This document shows, one piece after another, positions 1 through 10,234 of a DNA stretch of 64,000 nucleotides (positions are counted from its first letter, which is position 1; every line of letters begins with the position of its first letter). A program made the position numbers and the translations under genes. The stretch lies in NCBI RefSeq assembly GCF_000821085.1, contig NZ_CCXR01000001.1:2687001-2751000 (forward strand), read 5' to 3'. This DNA is from Bacillus sp. B-jedd (lineage in GTDB: Bacteria > Bacillota > Bacilli > Bacillales > Cytobacillaceae). The notes under the pieces were generated by a model, which saw nothing but the letters and a program-made list of their open reading frames with translations, had not been told where the DNA came from and searched no databases.

Positions 1-659
1 CAAAGCTTAAAATCATTCTCTTTCAATAGCATGACTTCCTTTTCGGAAAGTCCTCCTTCAGGCCCAAATACAATGAACAACGAATCGTCTGTTTTTATTT
101 GGCTGAGTGTTTCGCGAAAAACAGAAGTTTCTCCGGACCTGCTTTCCTCTTCATAGGCAACAAGCTTGAATTGATAGGCATCGCTGGCCTTCAAAAGGGA
201 CTGGAAATCCATTGGCACTGTCACCTCCGGCACATGATTCCGATGGGACTGCTCGGCAGCCTCCTTCGCAATTTTTTGCCAGCGCTCCACTTTTTTGCCT
301 GACTTCTTTTCATCGAGCTTAACCACAGATCGGGCTGCGGTAAAGGGAACGAAGCGATGGGCTCCCATTTCCGTTCCTTTTTGGATAATCCATTCGAGCT
401 TGTCCCCTTTTGGGAGACCGCATGCGATGGCAACATGGACCGGCAATTCAGCAGTTTCATCATTCCATTTTACTATATCGGCCATAACAGCTTCATCGGT
501 AATTTCTGCAATTTTGCAAAGAGCGCTCCTGCCGGCCGGATCAACACAAATAATCTCCTCATCCGGAGTCATTCTCATAACCTTTACGATATGATGACGG
601 TCCTCACCTTCAAGAATGAAGCGCCCCTGTTCCTGTTTATTGACAAAATAGCGCTGCAC
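1..659 (-). CDS. rsmE: 16S rRNA (uracil1498-N3)-methyltransferase RsmE, 3' part missing at window edge
   Basis: SPOUT-family enzyme that methylates U1498 of 16S rRNA with SAM. The minus strand reads VQRYFVNKQEQGRFILEGED onward, then LPVHVAIACGLPKGDKLEWI, FVPFTAARSVVKLDEKKSGK and VFGPEGGLSEKEV, all typical of RsmE; the GPEGG loop belongs to the SAM-binding knot. The GTG at 657-659 is preferred because AAAGGGG lies 8 nt upstream and the protein then starts like B. subtilis RsmE (MQRYF); an in-frame GTG at 666-668 sits too close to that site. The last roughly 30 residues lie outside the window. It is downstream of prmA in the dnaK region, as in B. subtilis (yqeU), but a hairpin separates it from prmA. 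Confidence 0.95.
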   Translation of the reverse strand, partial: MQRYFVNKQEQGRFILEGEDRHHIVKVMRMTPDEEIICVDPAGRSALCKIAEITDEAVMADIVKWNDETAELPVHVAIACGLPKGDKLEWIIQKGTEMGAHRFVPFTAARSVVKLDEKKSGKKVERWQKIAKEAAEQSHRNHVPEVTVPMDFQSLLKASDAYQFKLVAYEEESRSGETSVFRETLSQIKTDDSLFIVFGPEGGLSEKEVMLLKENDFKL

Positions 660-742
660 CTTCAGCACCCCTTTGCAAGCAATATTTCTATTTTACTAAA
701 AGTTGCGCCTAAAGTCACTAAAATGAATATACAAAATGAAAA

Positions 743-768
743 GGCATCCGCGAGTCTTAACGGATGCC
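743..768 (-). terminator. hairpin between prmA and rsmE
   Basis: GGCATCCG (743-750) pairs with CGGATGCC (761-768) around a 10-nt loop. On the minus strand it follows the prmA stop and is trailed by a T-rich but interrupted tract. It may be a weak or partial terminator, since rsmE lies just downstream. Confidence 0.55.
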
Positions 769-781
769 GAATTCACATTTT

Positions 782-1723
782 CTAGTTTCGTTGGGCAATG
801 ATCGCAACCCAGTCTTCCATCAACATGGTTTCTTTGATAGTAAATCCATCATTTATAAGGGCATCCATGACCAAGTCCTTTTTTGCCTGAATAATGCCTG
901 ATGTGATGAAAATGCCGCCCGGTTTGAGTACACGGTTTGCATCCTCAGTAAACCTGACAATCACCTCGGCCAGGATATTGGCGACAATTACATCTGCCGA
1001 TTGCCCTTCTATTCCGTCAAGAAGGTTGTTCTGGGCAACTACGGCCCTGTCCTGGACTTTGTTCAGTTTGATATTCAGCTTAGCTGCTTTAACGGCTACA
1101 TCATCCAAGTCATATGCTTTTATGGAGGCAGCACCGAGCAAGGCCGCTGCGATGCTCAGCACCCCTGACCCGGTTCCCACATCAATTACTTTATCCCCGC
1201 TCTTAACCGTGCGTTCCAGCGCCTGTATGCACAGGACGGTTGTCGGGTGGGTGCCAGTCCCGAAAGCCATGCCGGGATCAAGTTCAATAATCAATTCATC
1301 ACTATTGACTGGTGTATACTCTTCCCATGTCGGCACGACTGTGAACCGCTCGGATATTTTTACTGGGTTATAATACTTTTTCCAGGCTGTTGCCCATTCC
1401 TCTTCGTTAACCTCGGAGATGGTTACTTTATTCAACCCGATGTCAATATCGTGGATAATCAAATTATTGATGGATTCCTTAATTGCTTCTACCGTTTCCC
1501 CAAGGAAGCTGTTGACGGGCAGATAAGCCTTCACAATAACTCCCTCTTCCGGATAATCATTTGGATCAAGCTGGTATATCTCCCCGAATTGATCCTCACG
1601 TTCTTTAATCAATTCGAATGGGTCTTCGATGACCACTCCGCTAGCTCCAGCCTCATGAAGGATATGGGAAATTGGTTCAACTGCCTCATTTGTTGTATGG
1701 ATGCTGATTTCAGACCATTTCAT
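782..1723 (-). CDS. prmA: ribosomal protein L11 methyltransferase PrmA
   Basis: SAM-dependent methyltransferase that methylates ribosomal protein L11. It is 313 residues, the usual family length. An N-terminal L11-recognition domain ([19 protein letters not shown] start) is followed by a Rossmann methyltransferase domain with [17 protein letters not shown] near residue 180 and the NILAEVI motif near 250, which corresponds to the catalytic N-[IL]-hydrophobic motif. It starts 17 nt after the dnaJ stop on the same strand, so it is probably translated from the distal part of the dnaK operon, as yqeT is in B. subtilis. The ribosome-binding site is weak (GGGGCAATCGCA). Confidence 0.95.
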   Translation of the reverse strand: MKWSEISIHTTNEAVEPISHILHEAGASGVVIEDPFELIKEREDQFGEIYQLDPNDYPEEGVIVKAYLPVNSFLGETVEAIKESINNLIIHDIDIGLNKVTISEVNEEEWATAWKKYYNPVKISERFTVVPTWEEYTPVNSDELIIELDPGMAFGTGTHPTTVLCIQALERTVKSGDKVIDVGTGSGVLSIAAALLGAASIKAYDLDDVAVKAAKLNIKLNKVQDRAVVAQNNLLDGIEGQSADVIVANILAEVIVRFTEDANRVLKPGGIFITSGIIQAKKDLVMDALINDGFTIKETMLMEDWVAIIAQRN

Positions 1724-1739
1724 TGCGATTGCCCCATTC

Positions 1740-2867
1740 TCAGTCGCCCTTGAAGGCGCGTTTTACTTTTGAAAAAAAGCTTTCTTCATGTTCTCCAAGC
1801 GGTGCATTCCCGCTGATTTCCGCGAACTCGCGCAGCAGCTGCTTTTGCTTATCCGATAATTTCGTTGGTGTGATAATACGGACGATCACATGCTGATCGC
1901 CGGTTCCATAACCACGGACGTTCGGGATGCCTTTCCCGCGAAGGCGGAACTTTGTCCCTGACTGGGTCCCGGATGGAACTTTTAATTTCACCTTTCCATG
2001 AAGGGTGGGAACTTCAATTTCATCCCCTAAAGAAGCCTGGACGAAGGTCAAAGGCATTTCACAGTACACATCGTCCCCATCGCGTTCGAAAAACTCATGC
2101 GGCCTTACGTGGAAGACGACATATAAGTCCCCAGGAGGCCCCCCGTTGACGCCGGCTTCTCCCTGGCCAGCCATCCGCAATTGCTGGCCATCATCGATGC
2201 CTGCCGGGATTTTCACATGAATTTTCTTGCGTTTTCTGACCTTGCCTTCTCCGCCGCAGGTTGAGCATTTATGCTTGATTTCCTTGCCTGTTCCATTACA
2301 GTAATTACATACCCTGCGATTGACAATTCGGCCAAATGGGGTATTTTGTTCGACGTTCAGCTGGCCTGTTCCATGGCAATGCTGACATGTTTCCGGGCTG
2401 GTCCCCGGTTTAGCACCCGTGCCATGGCACGTTTCACACGTTTCGTCGCGCGGGATTTCTATATCCGTTTCTTTGCCAAATGCAGCTTCTTCGAAGGTAA
2501 CTGTCATCGTGTATTGGAGATCGGCTCCCTGCCTTGGTGCGTTTGGATCGCGTCTTCTCGCCCCGCCGCCCCCAAAGAATGAATTGAATATATCTTCAAA
2601 ACCGCCAAAGCCGCCGCCAAAATCAGCGCCGCCTCCGAAGCCCTGGTTCGGGTCAGTATGCCCAAATTGATCATAGTGGGCGCGTTTTTGGTCATCGCTC
2701 AGCGTTTCATATGCCTCTTTTACTTCCTTGAACTTTTCATCCGCATCAGGTTCCTTGTTTATATCCGGGTGGAATTTTTTTGATAGCTTCCGGTATGCTT
2801 TTTTAATCTCATCCTTGGAAGCACCTTTCCCGATCCCCAGAACCTCATAGTAATCCCTTTTGCTCAT
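1740..2867 (-). CDS. dnaJ: chaperone DnaJ (Hsp40)
   Basis: Co-chaperone that stimulates the DnaK ATPase and delivers substrates. It is 375 residues with the full class I layout: J domain with HPD at residues 33-35, Gly/Phe-rich linker (about 75-105), four CxxCxGxG zinc motifs ([32 protein letters not shown]) and two C-terminal beta-sandwich domains. It lies 163 nt downstream of dnaK with a terminator-like hairpin between them, so it may be expressed below dnaK or from an internal promoter. Confidence 0.98.
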   Translation of the reverse strand: MSKRDYYEVLGIGKGASKDEIKKAYRKLSKKFHPDINKEPDADEKFKEVKEAYETLSDDQKRAHYDQFGHTDPNQGFGGGADFGGGFGGFEDIFNSFFGGGGARRRDPNAPRQGADLQYTMTVTFEEAAFGKETDIEIPRDETCETCHGTGAKPGTSPETCQHCHGTGQLNVEQNTPFGRIVNRRVCNYCNGTGKEIKHKCSTCGGEGKVRKRKKIHVKIPAGIDDGQQLRMAGQGEAGVNGGPPGDLYVVFHVRPHEFFERDGDDVYCEMPLTFVQASLGDEIEVPTLHGKVKLKVPSGTQSGTKFRLRGKGIPNVRGYGTGDQHVIVRIITPTKLSDKQKQLLREFAEISGNAPLGEHEESFFSKVKRAFKGD

Positions 2868-2966
2868 CTAACCACTCCCGCAAAATCTCACATAAAAATA
2901 ATTGTAACATCCATAAGGATGTTAAACAATATAAAGCTAGGAAGCCCTTTGAGGCAATCCATAGAA

Positions 2967-2999
2967 AAAGCCAAAGCCGGTGAACGTGACTTTGACTTT
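2967..2999 (-). terminator. intercistronic hairpin between dnaK and dnaJ
   Basis: A 12-bp stem is formed by 2967-2978 (AAAGCCAAAGCC on the plus strand) and 2988-2999 (GACTTTGACTTT), with two G-U pairs on the minus-strand transcript and a 9-nt loop. The following T tract is short (TTTCTATGG). It probably acts as a partial terminator or stability element giving more dnaK than dnaJ mRNA. Confidence 0.55.
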
Positions 3000-3030
3000 T
3001 TCCACAGGGTCTCCTCAGCGGGCCTCTATC

Positions 3031-4908
<1,878 letters not shown>

Positions 4909-5493
4909 CTATTGATTGACTTTTACCATTGAATGGCGGATTACCCTATCCTTTAGCAAATACCCTTTTTGAAATTCTTCAACCACTGTATTTGATTCAT
5001 AAGCACTGTCATCCACTTGCATGACCGCCTGGTGGTAATTCGGGTCAAACGGTTTGCCGACTGCCTCGATTGGCTGAAGCCCCTCTTTCTTCAAAGCACC
5101 AAGCAATCCCCGGTAAACCATTTCCATTCCCTGTTTCAGTGAAGCGGCCTGTTCTCCGTCCACTTCAACACTCAATGCCCTTTCAAAGTTATCAAGGGTT
5201 GGTAGAATATCGGATATAAGGTTTTGGGCACGGTATTTTTCGGCTGCTTCGGTGTCAAGCTTAACCCGGCGCCTATAATTGTCAAAATCAGCCTGTAGCC
5301 TGAAATAGCGGTTTTCAACTTCATTAAGTTTTTTCTGAAATTCAGCAGCCATCGCAGCCGTGTTGTCAGTTTCTTCAGCTGCCTCTGATTTTTCGGAGGC
5401 AGTTTCTTCATCAGCAAGCACCGGCTCGTTCTGTTCCACTTCTTCCGTCTGGGCAAAATCAGTCTTCTTGTTTTCTTCTGTCAATTTGCTCAC
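4909..5493 (-). CDS. grpE: nucleotide exchange factor GrpE
   Basis: Exchanges ADP for ATP on DnaK. It is 194 residues: an acidic, Glu-rich disordered N-terminus (about residues 1-45), a long coiled-coil ([20 protein letters not shown] then DFDNYRRR), a four-helix bundle ([16 protein letters not shown]) and a C-terminal beta domain with [16 protein letters not shown]. It lies between hrcA and dnaK on the same strand. Confidence 0.97.
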   Translation of the reverse strand: MSKLTEENKKTDFAQTEEVEQNEPVLADEETASEKSEAAEETDNTAAMAAEFQKKLNEVENRYFRLQADFDNYRRRVKLDTEAAEKYRAQNLISDILPTLDNFERALSVEVDGEQAASLKQGMEMVYRGLLGALKKEGLQPIEAVGKPFDPNYHQAVMQVDDSAYESNTVVEEFQKGYLLKDRVIRHSMVKVNQ

Positions 5494-5583
5494 CTCCCTT
5501 AAAGGCTCATTCCATTACAATCCTTTAAAAAGCCAATAAAAAGAGCGGGATAAGGCATCCGCCCACATTCAATATTTCCACAG

Positions 5584-6615
5584 CTATTTCATTTGATACA
5601 GTTTTGTCAGGACAGTTGATAAGTCTCTGCTCATTATCTGCAGCAGGCTTACAACCCGTGAATATTCCATCCTGGTCGGCCCAAGAATTCCGATGCTTCC
5701 AAGCTTCTCATCGCCCATCGCATATGTGGCCGTTATTAGGCTGCAATTCTCCATAGCCCGGTTATCATTTTCACGGCCAATCCTGATCGTGATTCCTGCC
5801 GGACTATTCTTAATTAACTCGTAGACTGGCTGTTCCTGCTCAATCATTGAAAGCAGGCTGCGAATCTTGGAAATATCATTGAATTCCGGCTGGCTAAGAA
5901 TATTGGTTTTCCCTCCGAAAAACAGCTTTTCACTAACCGGCATATTCAGCGTTTCCGATAACATATGGAGCATAATATCATAGTTGCTGATATGCTGGCG
6001 GAGTAAAACAGCCACTTCCTTATAGAGCTTATCCCGCAAATCGAGGAGCGGGATGCCTGATAACCTTTCATTCAGGATGTTGACCATTTTTTCAAGATCC
6101 CCGGCATCCATTGAAACCGGCAGCTGGATTGTCTTATTTTCAACATGCCCAGTATCAGTGACAATGATGGCGATGGCCGTTTCCTTATTAAGTGGGACAA
6201 TCTGAATCTTCCTCAGCCTGTTTTCCTCAACGGCCGGTCCCAGCATGATGGATGTATAGCTCGTCATTTCCGAAAGGATCATCGCCGAGCGCTGAATGAT
6301 TTTTTCGAATTCAAAAATTCTTTCGGCAAAAATCGATTTTATTTTCGCGAGTTCCTTTGCATCTATTTTTTCCGGGGCAAGAAGATGGTCAACATAATAA
6401 CGGTACCCCTTTTCGGAAGGAATCCTCCCAGAAGATGTATGGGTTTTTTCTATGAACCCAAGGTCTTCAAGATCCGCCATTTCATTCCGAATTGTGGCGG
6501 AGCTGAATGAAATACTTCCTTGCTTTGACAAACTCCGCGAACCGACAGGTTGTGCAGACCTGATAAATTCATCAACTATGACCTGCAGAATAAGTAATTG
6601 GCGATCAGTCAGCAA
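5584..6615 (-). CDS. hrcA: heat-inducible transcription repressor HrcA
   Basis: Repressor of class I heat-shock genes that binds CIRCE and needs GroEL for activity. It is 343 residues with an N-terminal winged helix ([20 protein letters not shown], then [11 protein letters not shown] and [20 protein letters not shown]) and a GAF-like C-terminal domain. The start is TTG at 6613-6615 with AGAGGTGAT about 7 nt upstream; a nearby ATG is in a frame that stops at once. It is first in the operon directly behind a CIRCE element, so it autoregulates. Confidence 0.97.
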   Translation of the reverse strand: MLTDRQLLILQVIVDEFIRSAQPVGSRSLSKQGSISFSSATIRNEMADLEDLGFIEKTHTSSGRIPSEKGYRYYVDHLLAPEKIDAKELAKIKSIFAERIFEFEKIIQRSAMILSEMTSYTSIMLGPAVEENRLRKIQIVPLNKETAIAIIVTDTGHVENKTIQLPVSMDAGDLEKMVNILNERLSGIPLLDLRDKLYKEVAVLLRQHISNYDIMLHMLSETLNMPVSEKLFFGGKTNILSQPEFNDISKIRSLLSMIEQEQPVYELIKNSPAGITIRIGRENDNRAMENCSLITATYAMGDEKLGSIGILGPTRMEYSRVVSLLQIMSRDLSTVLTKLYQMK

Positions 6616-6630
6616 CGTTCATCACCTCTG

Positions 6631-6657
6631 TTAGCACTCATTTATCCCGAGTGCTAA
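6631..6657. promoter_or_regulatory. CIRCE operator
   Basis: Perfect consensus TTAGCACTC (6631-6639), a 9-nt spacer, then GAGTGCTAA (6649-6657). It sits 15 nt upstream of the hrcA start codon and just after the predicted promoter, so HrcA bound here would block transcription, and the RNA hairpin lies in the 5' leader. Confidence 0.98.
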
Positions 6658-6669
6658 TTCTACTAATAA

Positions 6670-6697
6670 AGTATCAAAACCGGCCCGGTCGTGTCAA
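6670..6697 (-). promoter_or_regulatory. SigA-type promoter of the hrcA operon
   Basis: On the minus strand TTGACA (6692-6697) is followed after 16 bp by GATACT (6670-6675). The predicted start of transcription falls at or just before the CIRCE element, the arrangement known for class I heat-shock operons. Confidence 0.7.
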
Positions 6698-6723
6698 TGA
6701 TTACGATTGAAAATCGGCATATG

Positions 6724-7872
6724 TTAATTCATTAAAAAAGATTGAAAAACCTCATTTCCAAGTAGCATTCCTTTTCTAGTCAACCGAATGCTGCCGCCTG
6801 AAGCTTCGATTAAGCCTTTTTTCGACAAATGTTCCAGCTGCTCGGAAAAAATCGATTCCAGCGGCACACTGAATTTCTCTTCAAAATGGCCAAATCTCAC
6901 GCCTTCAGTCTTCCTCAATCCAAGAAACATTTCTTCCTCCATTGCCTCTTCCTTTGTTACTCTATTCTCTTCCAGAATTGGAAATTCACCCGTTGCTACT
7001 TTGGATAAATACTTGTTAAGCGGTCCTATATTCGAGCGGCGGACTCCTTTGAGATAGCTGTGCGCTCCGGCTCCAAAACCGTAATATTCGCTGTTATCCC
7101 AATAAGCTAGATTATGCTTGCTTTCAAACCCTCTTTTTGCAAAATTGCTGATTTCATACTGTAGCAAGCCGTGTTTCTGCATTTCATCCATAAGCAATTC
7201 ATACATGGCTGCTTCGGCATCCTCACCTGGCAGAGGGAGTTTCCCTTTTTTCATCAAATTGTAAAAGACTGTTTTTGGTTCGATGATGAGTGAGTAACCG
7301 GAGTAATGGGGAAGGTCCAATGATAAGGCCTTTAGAAGTGTATCCTTAAAATCGTCCATTGTTTGTCCCGGAAGGGCATATATAAGGTCGATTGAGACAT
7401 TTTCAAACCCAGCCTTTTTTGCATCTTCAACTGTTTTGTAAACATCCCTTGCCCTGTGGCTCCGTCCAATCCTCTCCAACAGACTGTCATTAAAGGACTG
7501 GACACCCAAGCTGAGCCTGTTTACTCCGATGCTTTTTAAAATCTCCAGCTTCGCGGGGGTGAGATCGCCCGGATTTCCTTCAAAGGTATATTCGGCCTCT
7601 GCGTCTATGTTAAAACTTTCCCCTATGATTTCCCCGAGTCTTTCCAACTGAATCTCATTGAGTGCTGTTGGGGTGCCCCCTCCGACGAAGATGCTCCCTA
7701 ATTTACCCGAAGGTGCATGTTCCAGGGTAAGATGGATTTCTTCCCGGAGTGCTTCCAGGTATTCATCAACAGGCTGTCCCTTTAGAAAAAATTTATTAAA
7801 ATCGCAATAATGGCAAATATGCCGGCAAAATGGAATATGGATATAAGCCGCATTCGGCATTGATTGATTCAT
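6724..7872 (-). CDS. hemW: heme chaperone HemW (radical SAM)
   Basis: Radical-SAM protein of the HemN-like family, now regarded as a heme chaperone rather than a coproporphyrinogen oxidase. It is 382 residues. The cluster motif is CRHICHYCDF (CxxxCxxC with F after the third Cys), followed by GGGTPTAL and the EGNPGD and SLGVQSF motifs, and the C-terminal HemN domain. The ATG at 7870-7872 has AGGAAGTG upstream. In B. subtilis this gene directly follows lepA; here about 9.6 kb of accessory genes lie between them. Confidence 0.93.
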   Translation of the reverse strand: MNQSMPNAAYIHIPFCRHICHYCDFNKFFLKGQPVDEYLEALREEIHLTLEHAPSGKLGSIFVGGGTPTALNEIQLERLGEIIGESFNIDAEAEYTFEGNPGDLTPAKLEILKSIGVNRLSLGVQSFNDSLLERIGRSHRARDVYKTVEDAKKAGFENVSIDLIYALPGQTMDDFKDTLLKALSLDLPHYSGYSLIIEPKTVFYNLMKKGKLPLPGEDAEAAMYELLMDEMQKHGLLQYEISNFAKRGFESKHNLAYWDNSEYYGFGAGAHSYLKGVRRSNIGPLNKYLSKVATGEFPILEENRVTKEEAMEEEMFLGLRKTEGVRFGHFEEKFSVPLESIFSEQLEHLSKKGLIEASGGSIRLTRKGMLLGNEVFQSFLMN

Positions 7873-7935
7873 TGCTTCACTTCCTGATTTTTAGACATAT
7901 TAAACCATTATACTACCAGGCAGCTAAAAAAATAA

Positions 7936-7964
7936 GAAGCAGGAAACATTCCGTTTCCCGCTTC
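7936..7964 (-). terminator. terminator of the MFS permease gene
   Basis: GAAGCAGGAAAC (7936-7947) pairs with GTTTCCCGCTTC (7953-7964), 12 bp with one wobble and a 5-nt loop. On the minus strand it is followed by CTTATTTTTTT. Confidence 0.85.
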
Positions 7965-7992
7965 TTTATGAAACATATTTTTTTAGGGCAGA

Positions 7993-9252
7993 TTATTTTG
8001 CAACTGCGCCTTCAACGTTAGGCCTGTTATCTTCCTTAATGAACATAACAGAAATCAGTGCGACTAAGAGAAGGACGCCCGCAAAATAGAAGCCGGCATT
8101 CAAAGTGCCTGTTTTGTCTGTTAGCCAACCTGTGATGTAAGGAGCCAGGATGGATCCGCACATGCCGATGAAGTTGTACACTCCAAATGCTGTACCTAAT
8201 GCGTGCTTAGGTGCATTGTCAGCAACGACTGCAACAAGGACAGGGTTTGTGCTGATTTTACCAAAGATACCATAGCCGATAAGGGCTGCATAAAGGACAT
8301 ACATGCTGTCGAATGCAACGATTGAAACGATAGCAATTATTGATAGTGGAATCATGATCAACAGGACAGGACGTCGTTTACCCATTCTGTCTGCAACCCA
8401 GCTGAACAGAATTGAACCTGGGATTGCTGCCCAAGGAACCAATGATGAGACAACTGCAACTTCTGTTCCTTCAATTCCGCGTGCATGCTGCAGGTAGTAA
8501 GGAATCCAAGTAACAACTACGAAGAAAGCGTAAATCGCACAGAAAATTGTAATGTAAGCAAAGATAAGGTTTTTGCTGAAGAGGTCTTTCGCTCTTAACT
8601 TTTGGCCGCCATTTTCAGATGCCTTCTGTTGAGCTGTTTTTGGTTTATCCTTAATGACCCACCACATTGCAAGTCCAATCAATACTACTGGAATAGCAAT
8701 AACATAGAAAGGTGTTCTCCAGCTCATTCCAAGCGTATCAACTGTGTAACTCGAGATAAAATATCCGAGGGACAAACCGAACGCCATACCGCTGTTGATA
8801 ATAGCGCTTCCGACAGTAATATGCTTTGCCGGAATAGCTTCAGATGAAAGGCCGTACTGTGGACCGTAATAGAAACCTTGGAAAATACCAACCAATAGCC
8901 ATGCAAACATGAAAAGCGCGAAAGATGGCATGAATCCAGTAACAGCTGCAAGGATACCGAACATGATAAATCCTGGTATCAATACTTTTTTCTTACCGAT
9001 TTTATCTCCAAGAATACCTGAAGGGACGTTCATACCTGCGTATCCAATGAAGAAGATACTGCTGATTAATCCAAGCTGTGCTCCGGATAAATTAAATTCC
9101 TGCTCAATATTCCCCATAATCGGGTTCAAAATCGCACGTGTAGCATAAAGTGCAATCCATCCCAAGAAGAATACTGTAACAATTTTAATCCAATAGGGAA
9201 TTCCCTTTTGGGAGGCTTCCGGTGCCTCATTTTGTTTTACTGCTTTTTCCAT
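7993..9252 (-). CDS. MFS transporter, probable organic-anion/ureide permease of the carbamoyl island
   Basis: 419-residue major facilitator with about 12 hydrophobic segments. The loop 2-3 signature GILGDKIGKKKVLIPGF (about 80-95) and the second-half copy SWVADRMGKRRPVL are clear. The overall style (FNLSGAQLGLISSIFFIGYA, FQGFYYGPQYGLSSEAIP) resembles the anion:cation symporter and organophosphate antiporter branches, so a small organic anion is the likely substrate; the substrate itself is unknown. It is a separate unit after the response-regulator terminator, but its promoter carries the same repeat element as fdrA. The start has AGGAGG 8 nt upstream. Confidence 0.85.
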   Translation of the reverse strand: MEKAVKQNEAPEASQKGIPYWIKIVTVFFLGWIALYATRAILNPIMGNIEQEFNLSGAQLGLISSIFFIGYAGMNVPSGILGDKIGKKKVLIPGFIMFGILAAVTGFMPSFALFMFAWLLVGIFQGFYYGPQYGLSSEAIPAKHITVGSAIINSGMAFGLSLGYFISSYTVDTLGMSWRTPFYVIAIPVVLIGLAMWWVIKDKPKTAQQKASENGGQKLRAKDLFSKNLIFAYITIFCAIYAFFVVVTWIPYYLQHARGIEGTEVAVVSSLVPWAAIPGSILFSWVADRMGKRRPVLLIMIPLSIIAIVSIVAFDSMYVLYAALIGYGIFGKISTNPVLVAVVADNAPKHALGTAFGVYNFIGMCGSILAPYITGWLTDKTGTLNAGFYFAGVLLLVALISVMFIKEDNRPNVEGAVAK

Positions 9253-9322
9253 TTTGCCTTCCTCCTGACATACTTTGTGGCGAATAGCCAGTTAAAAATA
9301 ATTAGTGCGTTGTTTCATTAAC

Positions 9323-9378
9323 AATATAAGATAAACTGCATTGCAGACGAATAAAAATTGTAAGCCATTACATTGCAA
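9323..9378 (-). promoter_or_regulatory. permease promoter with triple half-site element shared with fdrA
   Basis: On the minus strand TTGCAAT (9372-9378), TTACAAT (9357-9363) and CTGCAAT (9340-9346) are followed after 11 bp by a TATATT -10 box (9323-9328). No good -35 hexamer is present, which fits an activator-dependent promoter. The same array with the same 11-bp gap to the -10 lies upstream of fdrA (17263-17317). Binding by the adjacent OmpR-type regulator is an inference. Confidence 0.7.
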
Positions 9379-9478
9379 AAAGATTAAAAGTCGTTAAAAA
9401 TTTCACTTTCACAGGTATTAATAACCATTGCTATCAAGTCCACCATTCCAGATCGGCATTAAAATACTGTTAAAGGAA

Positions 9479-9515
9479 GAAAATCCCGCTCACCTAAAAG
9501 GTAAACGGGATTTTC
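9479..9515 (-). terminator. terminator after the island response regulator
   Basis: GAAAATCCCG (9479-9488) pairs with CGGGATTTTC (9506-9515). It lies 5 bp past the regulator's stop on the minus strand and separates the fdrA-to-regulator operon from the permease gene. Confidence 0.85.
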
Positions 9516-9520
9516 TTTCG

Positions 9521-10234
9521 TTATTCAACTGGCACGCTCCTTAACATATAGCCGAGGCCAGGATAAGTGGCGATATATTCTTCCTTAACGGAAAGCGCAT
9601 CTTTCAATTTTCTGCGGATTCTGGCAATGCCTACCCGGAGGTAATCGATATCATCCCTATACTGTGGTCCCCATACTTCCGACAGGATTGTTTCGTGGGG
9701 CACAACCTTATCTAAGTTAAGAGCTAAAATTTCCATTACAGAATACTCAGTGTGTGTAAGTTTAAATTCCTTTTCATTAATCCAGCAGCGGCTGCTTCCC
9801 ATATCGATAGTGAGCTCGCCTGTGCGGACAACAGACTTTTGGTTCGTTTTGGGTTCTGAATGCGCCGTGTGGCTTCTCCTGAGGACTGCGTTCACTCTCG
9901 CAAATAGTTCATCCAGGGAAAAAGGCTTTGTAAGATAATCATCGGCACCTACATTAAGGCCCTGCACTTTATCTTTCGGGTTGCTTCTCGCTGTCAGCAT
10001 AATAACCGGCACATCCGAGAATTTCCGAAGCTTTTCAAGGACATAAAATCCATCCTGCCCCGGCATCATTATATCGAGTAAAATCAAATCAGGTGAAAAC
10101 AGATCGTATTTTTCAAACAGTTCATCCCCGGAACTCGCAGTGGTTACCTCATAACCGATTGATTTAAGGTTGGCCGATACGAAGCGAAGGATTTTCATTT
10201 CATCGTCGACTACGCAAATCTTCTGGTTTTTCAA
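9521..10234 (-). CDS. OmpR/PhoB-type response regulator of the carbamoyl island
   Basis: 237 residues. Receiver domain with acidic pair D10-D11, phosphoacceptor D54 (LILLDIMMPG), T81 and K103 (DYLTKPF), then a C-terminal winged helix (about 140-235, LTHTEYSVMEILALNLDKVV, VGIARIRRKL, YIATYPGLGYML) as in KdpE/PhoB. The start is TTG at 10232-10234, overlapping the kinase stop by 4 nt (TTGA), with GGGGAGG upstream, so translation is coupled to the kinase. It is the best candidate to bind the shared element before fdrA and the permease gene. Confidence 0.95.
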   Translation of the reverse strand: MKNQKICVVDDEMKILRFVSANLKSIGYEVTTASSGDELFEKYDLFSPDLILLDIMMPGQDGFYVLEKLRKFSDVPVIMLTARSNPKDKVQGLNVGADDYLTKPFSLDELFARVNAVLRRSHTAHSEPKTNQKSVVRTGELTIDMGSSRCWINEKEFKLTHTEYSVMEILALNLDKVVPHETILSEVWGPQYRDDIDYLRVGIARIRRKLKDALSVKEEYIATYPGLGYMLRSVPVE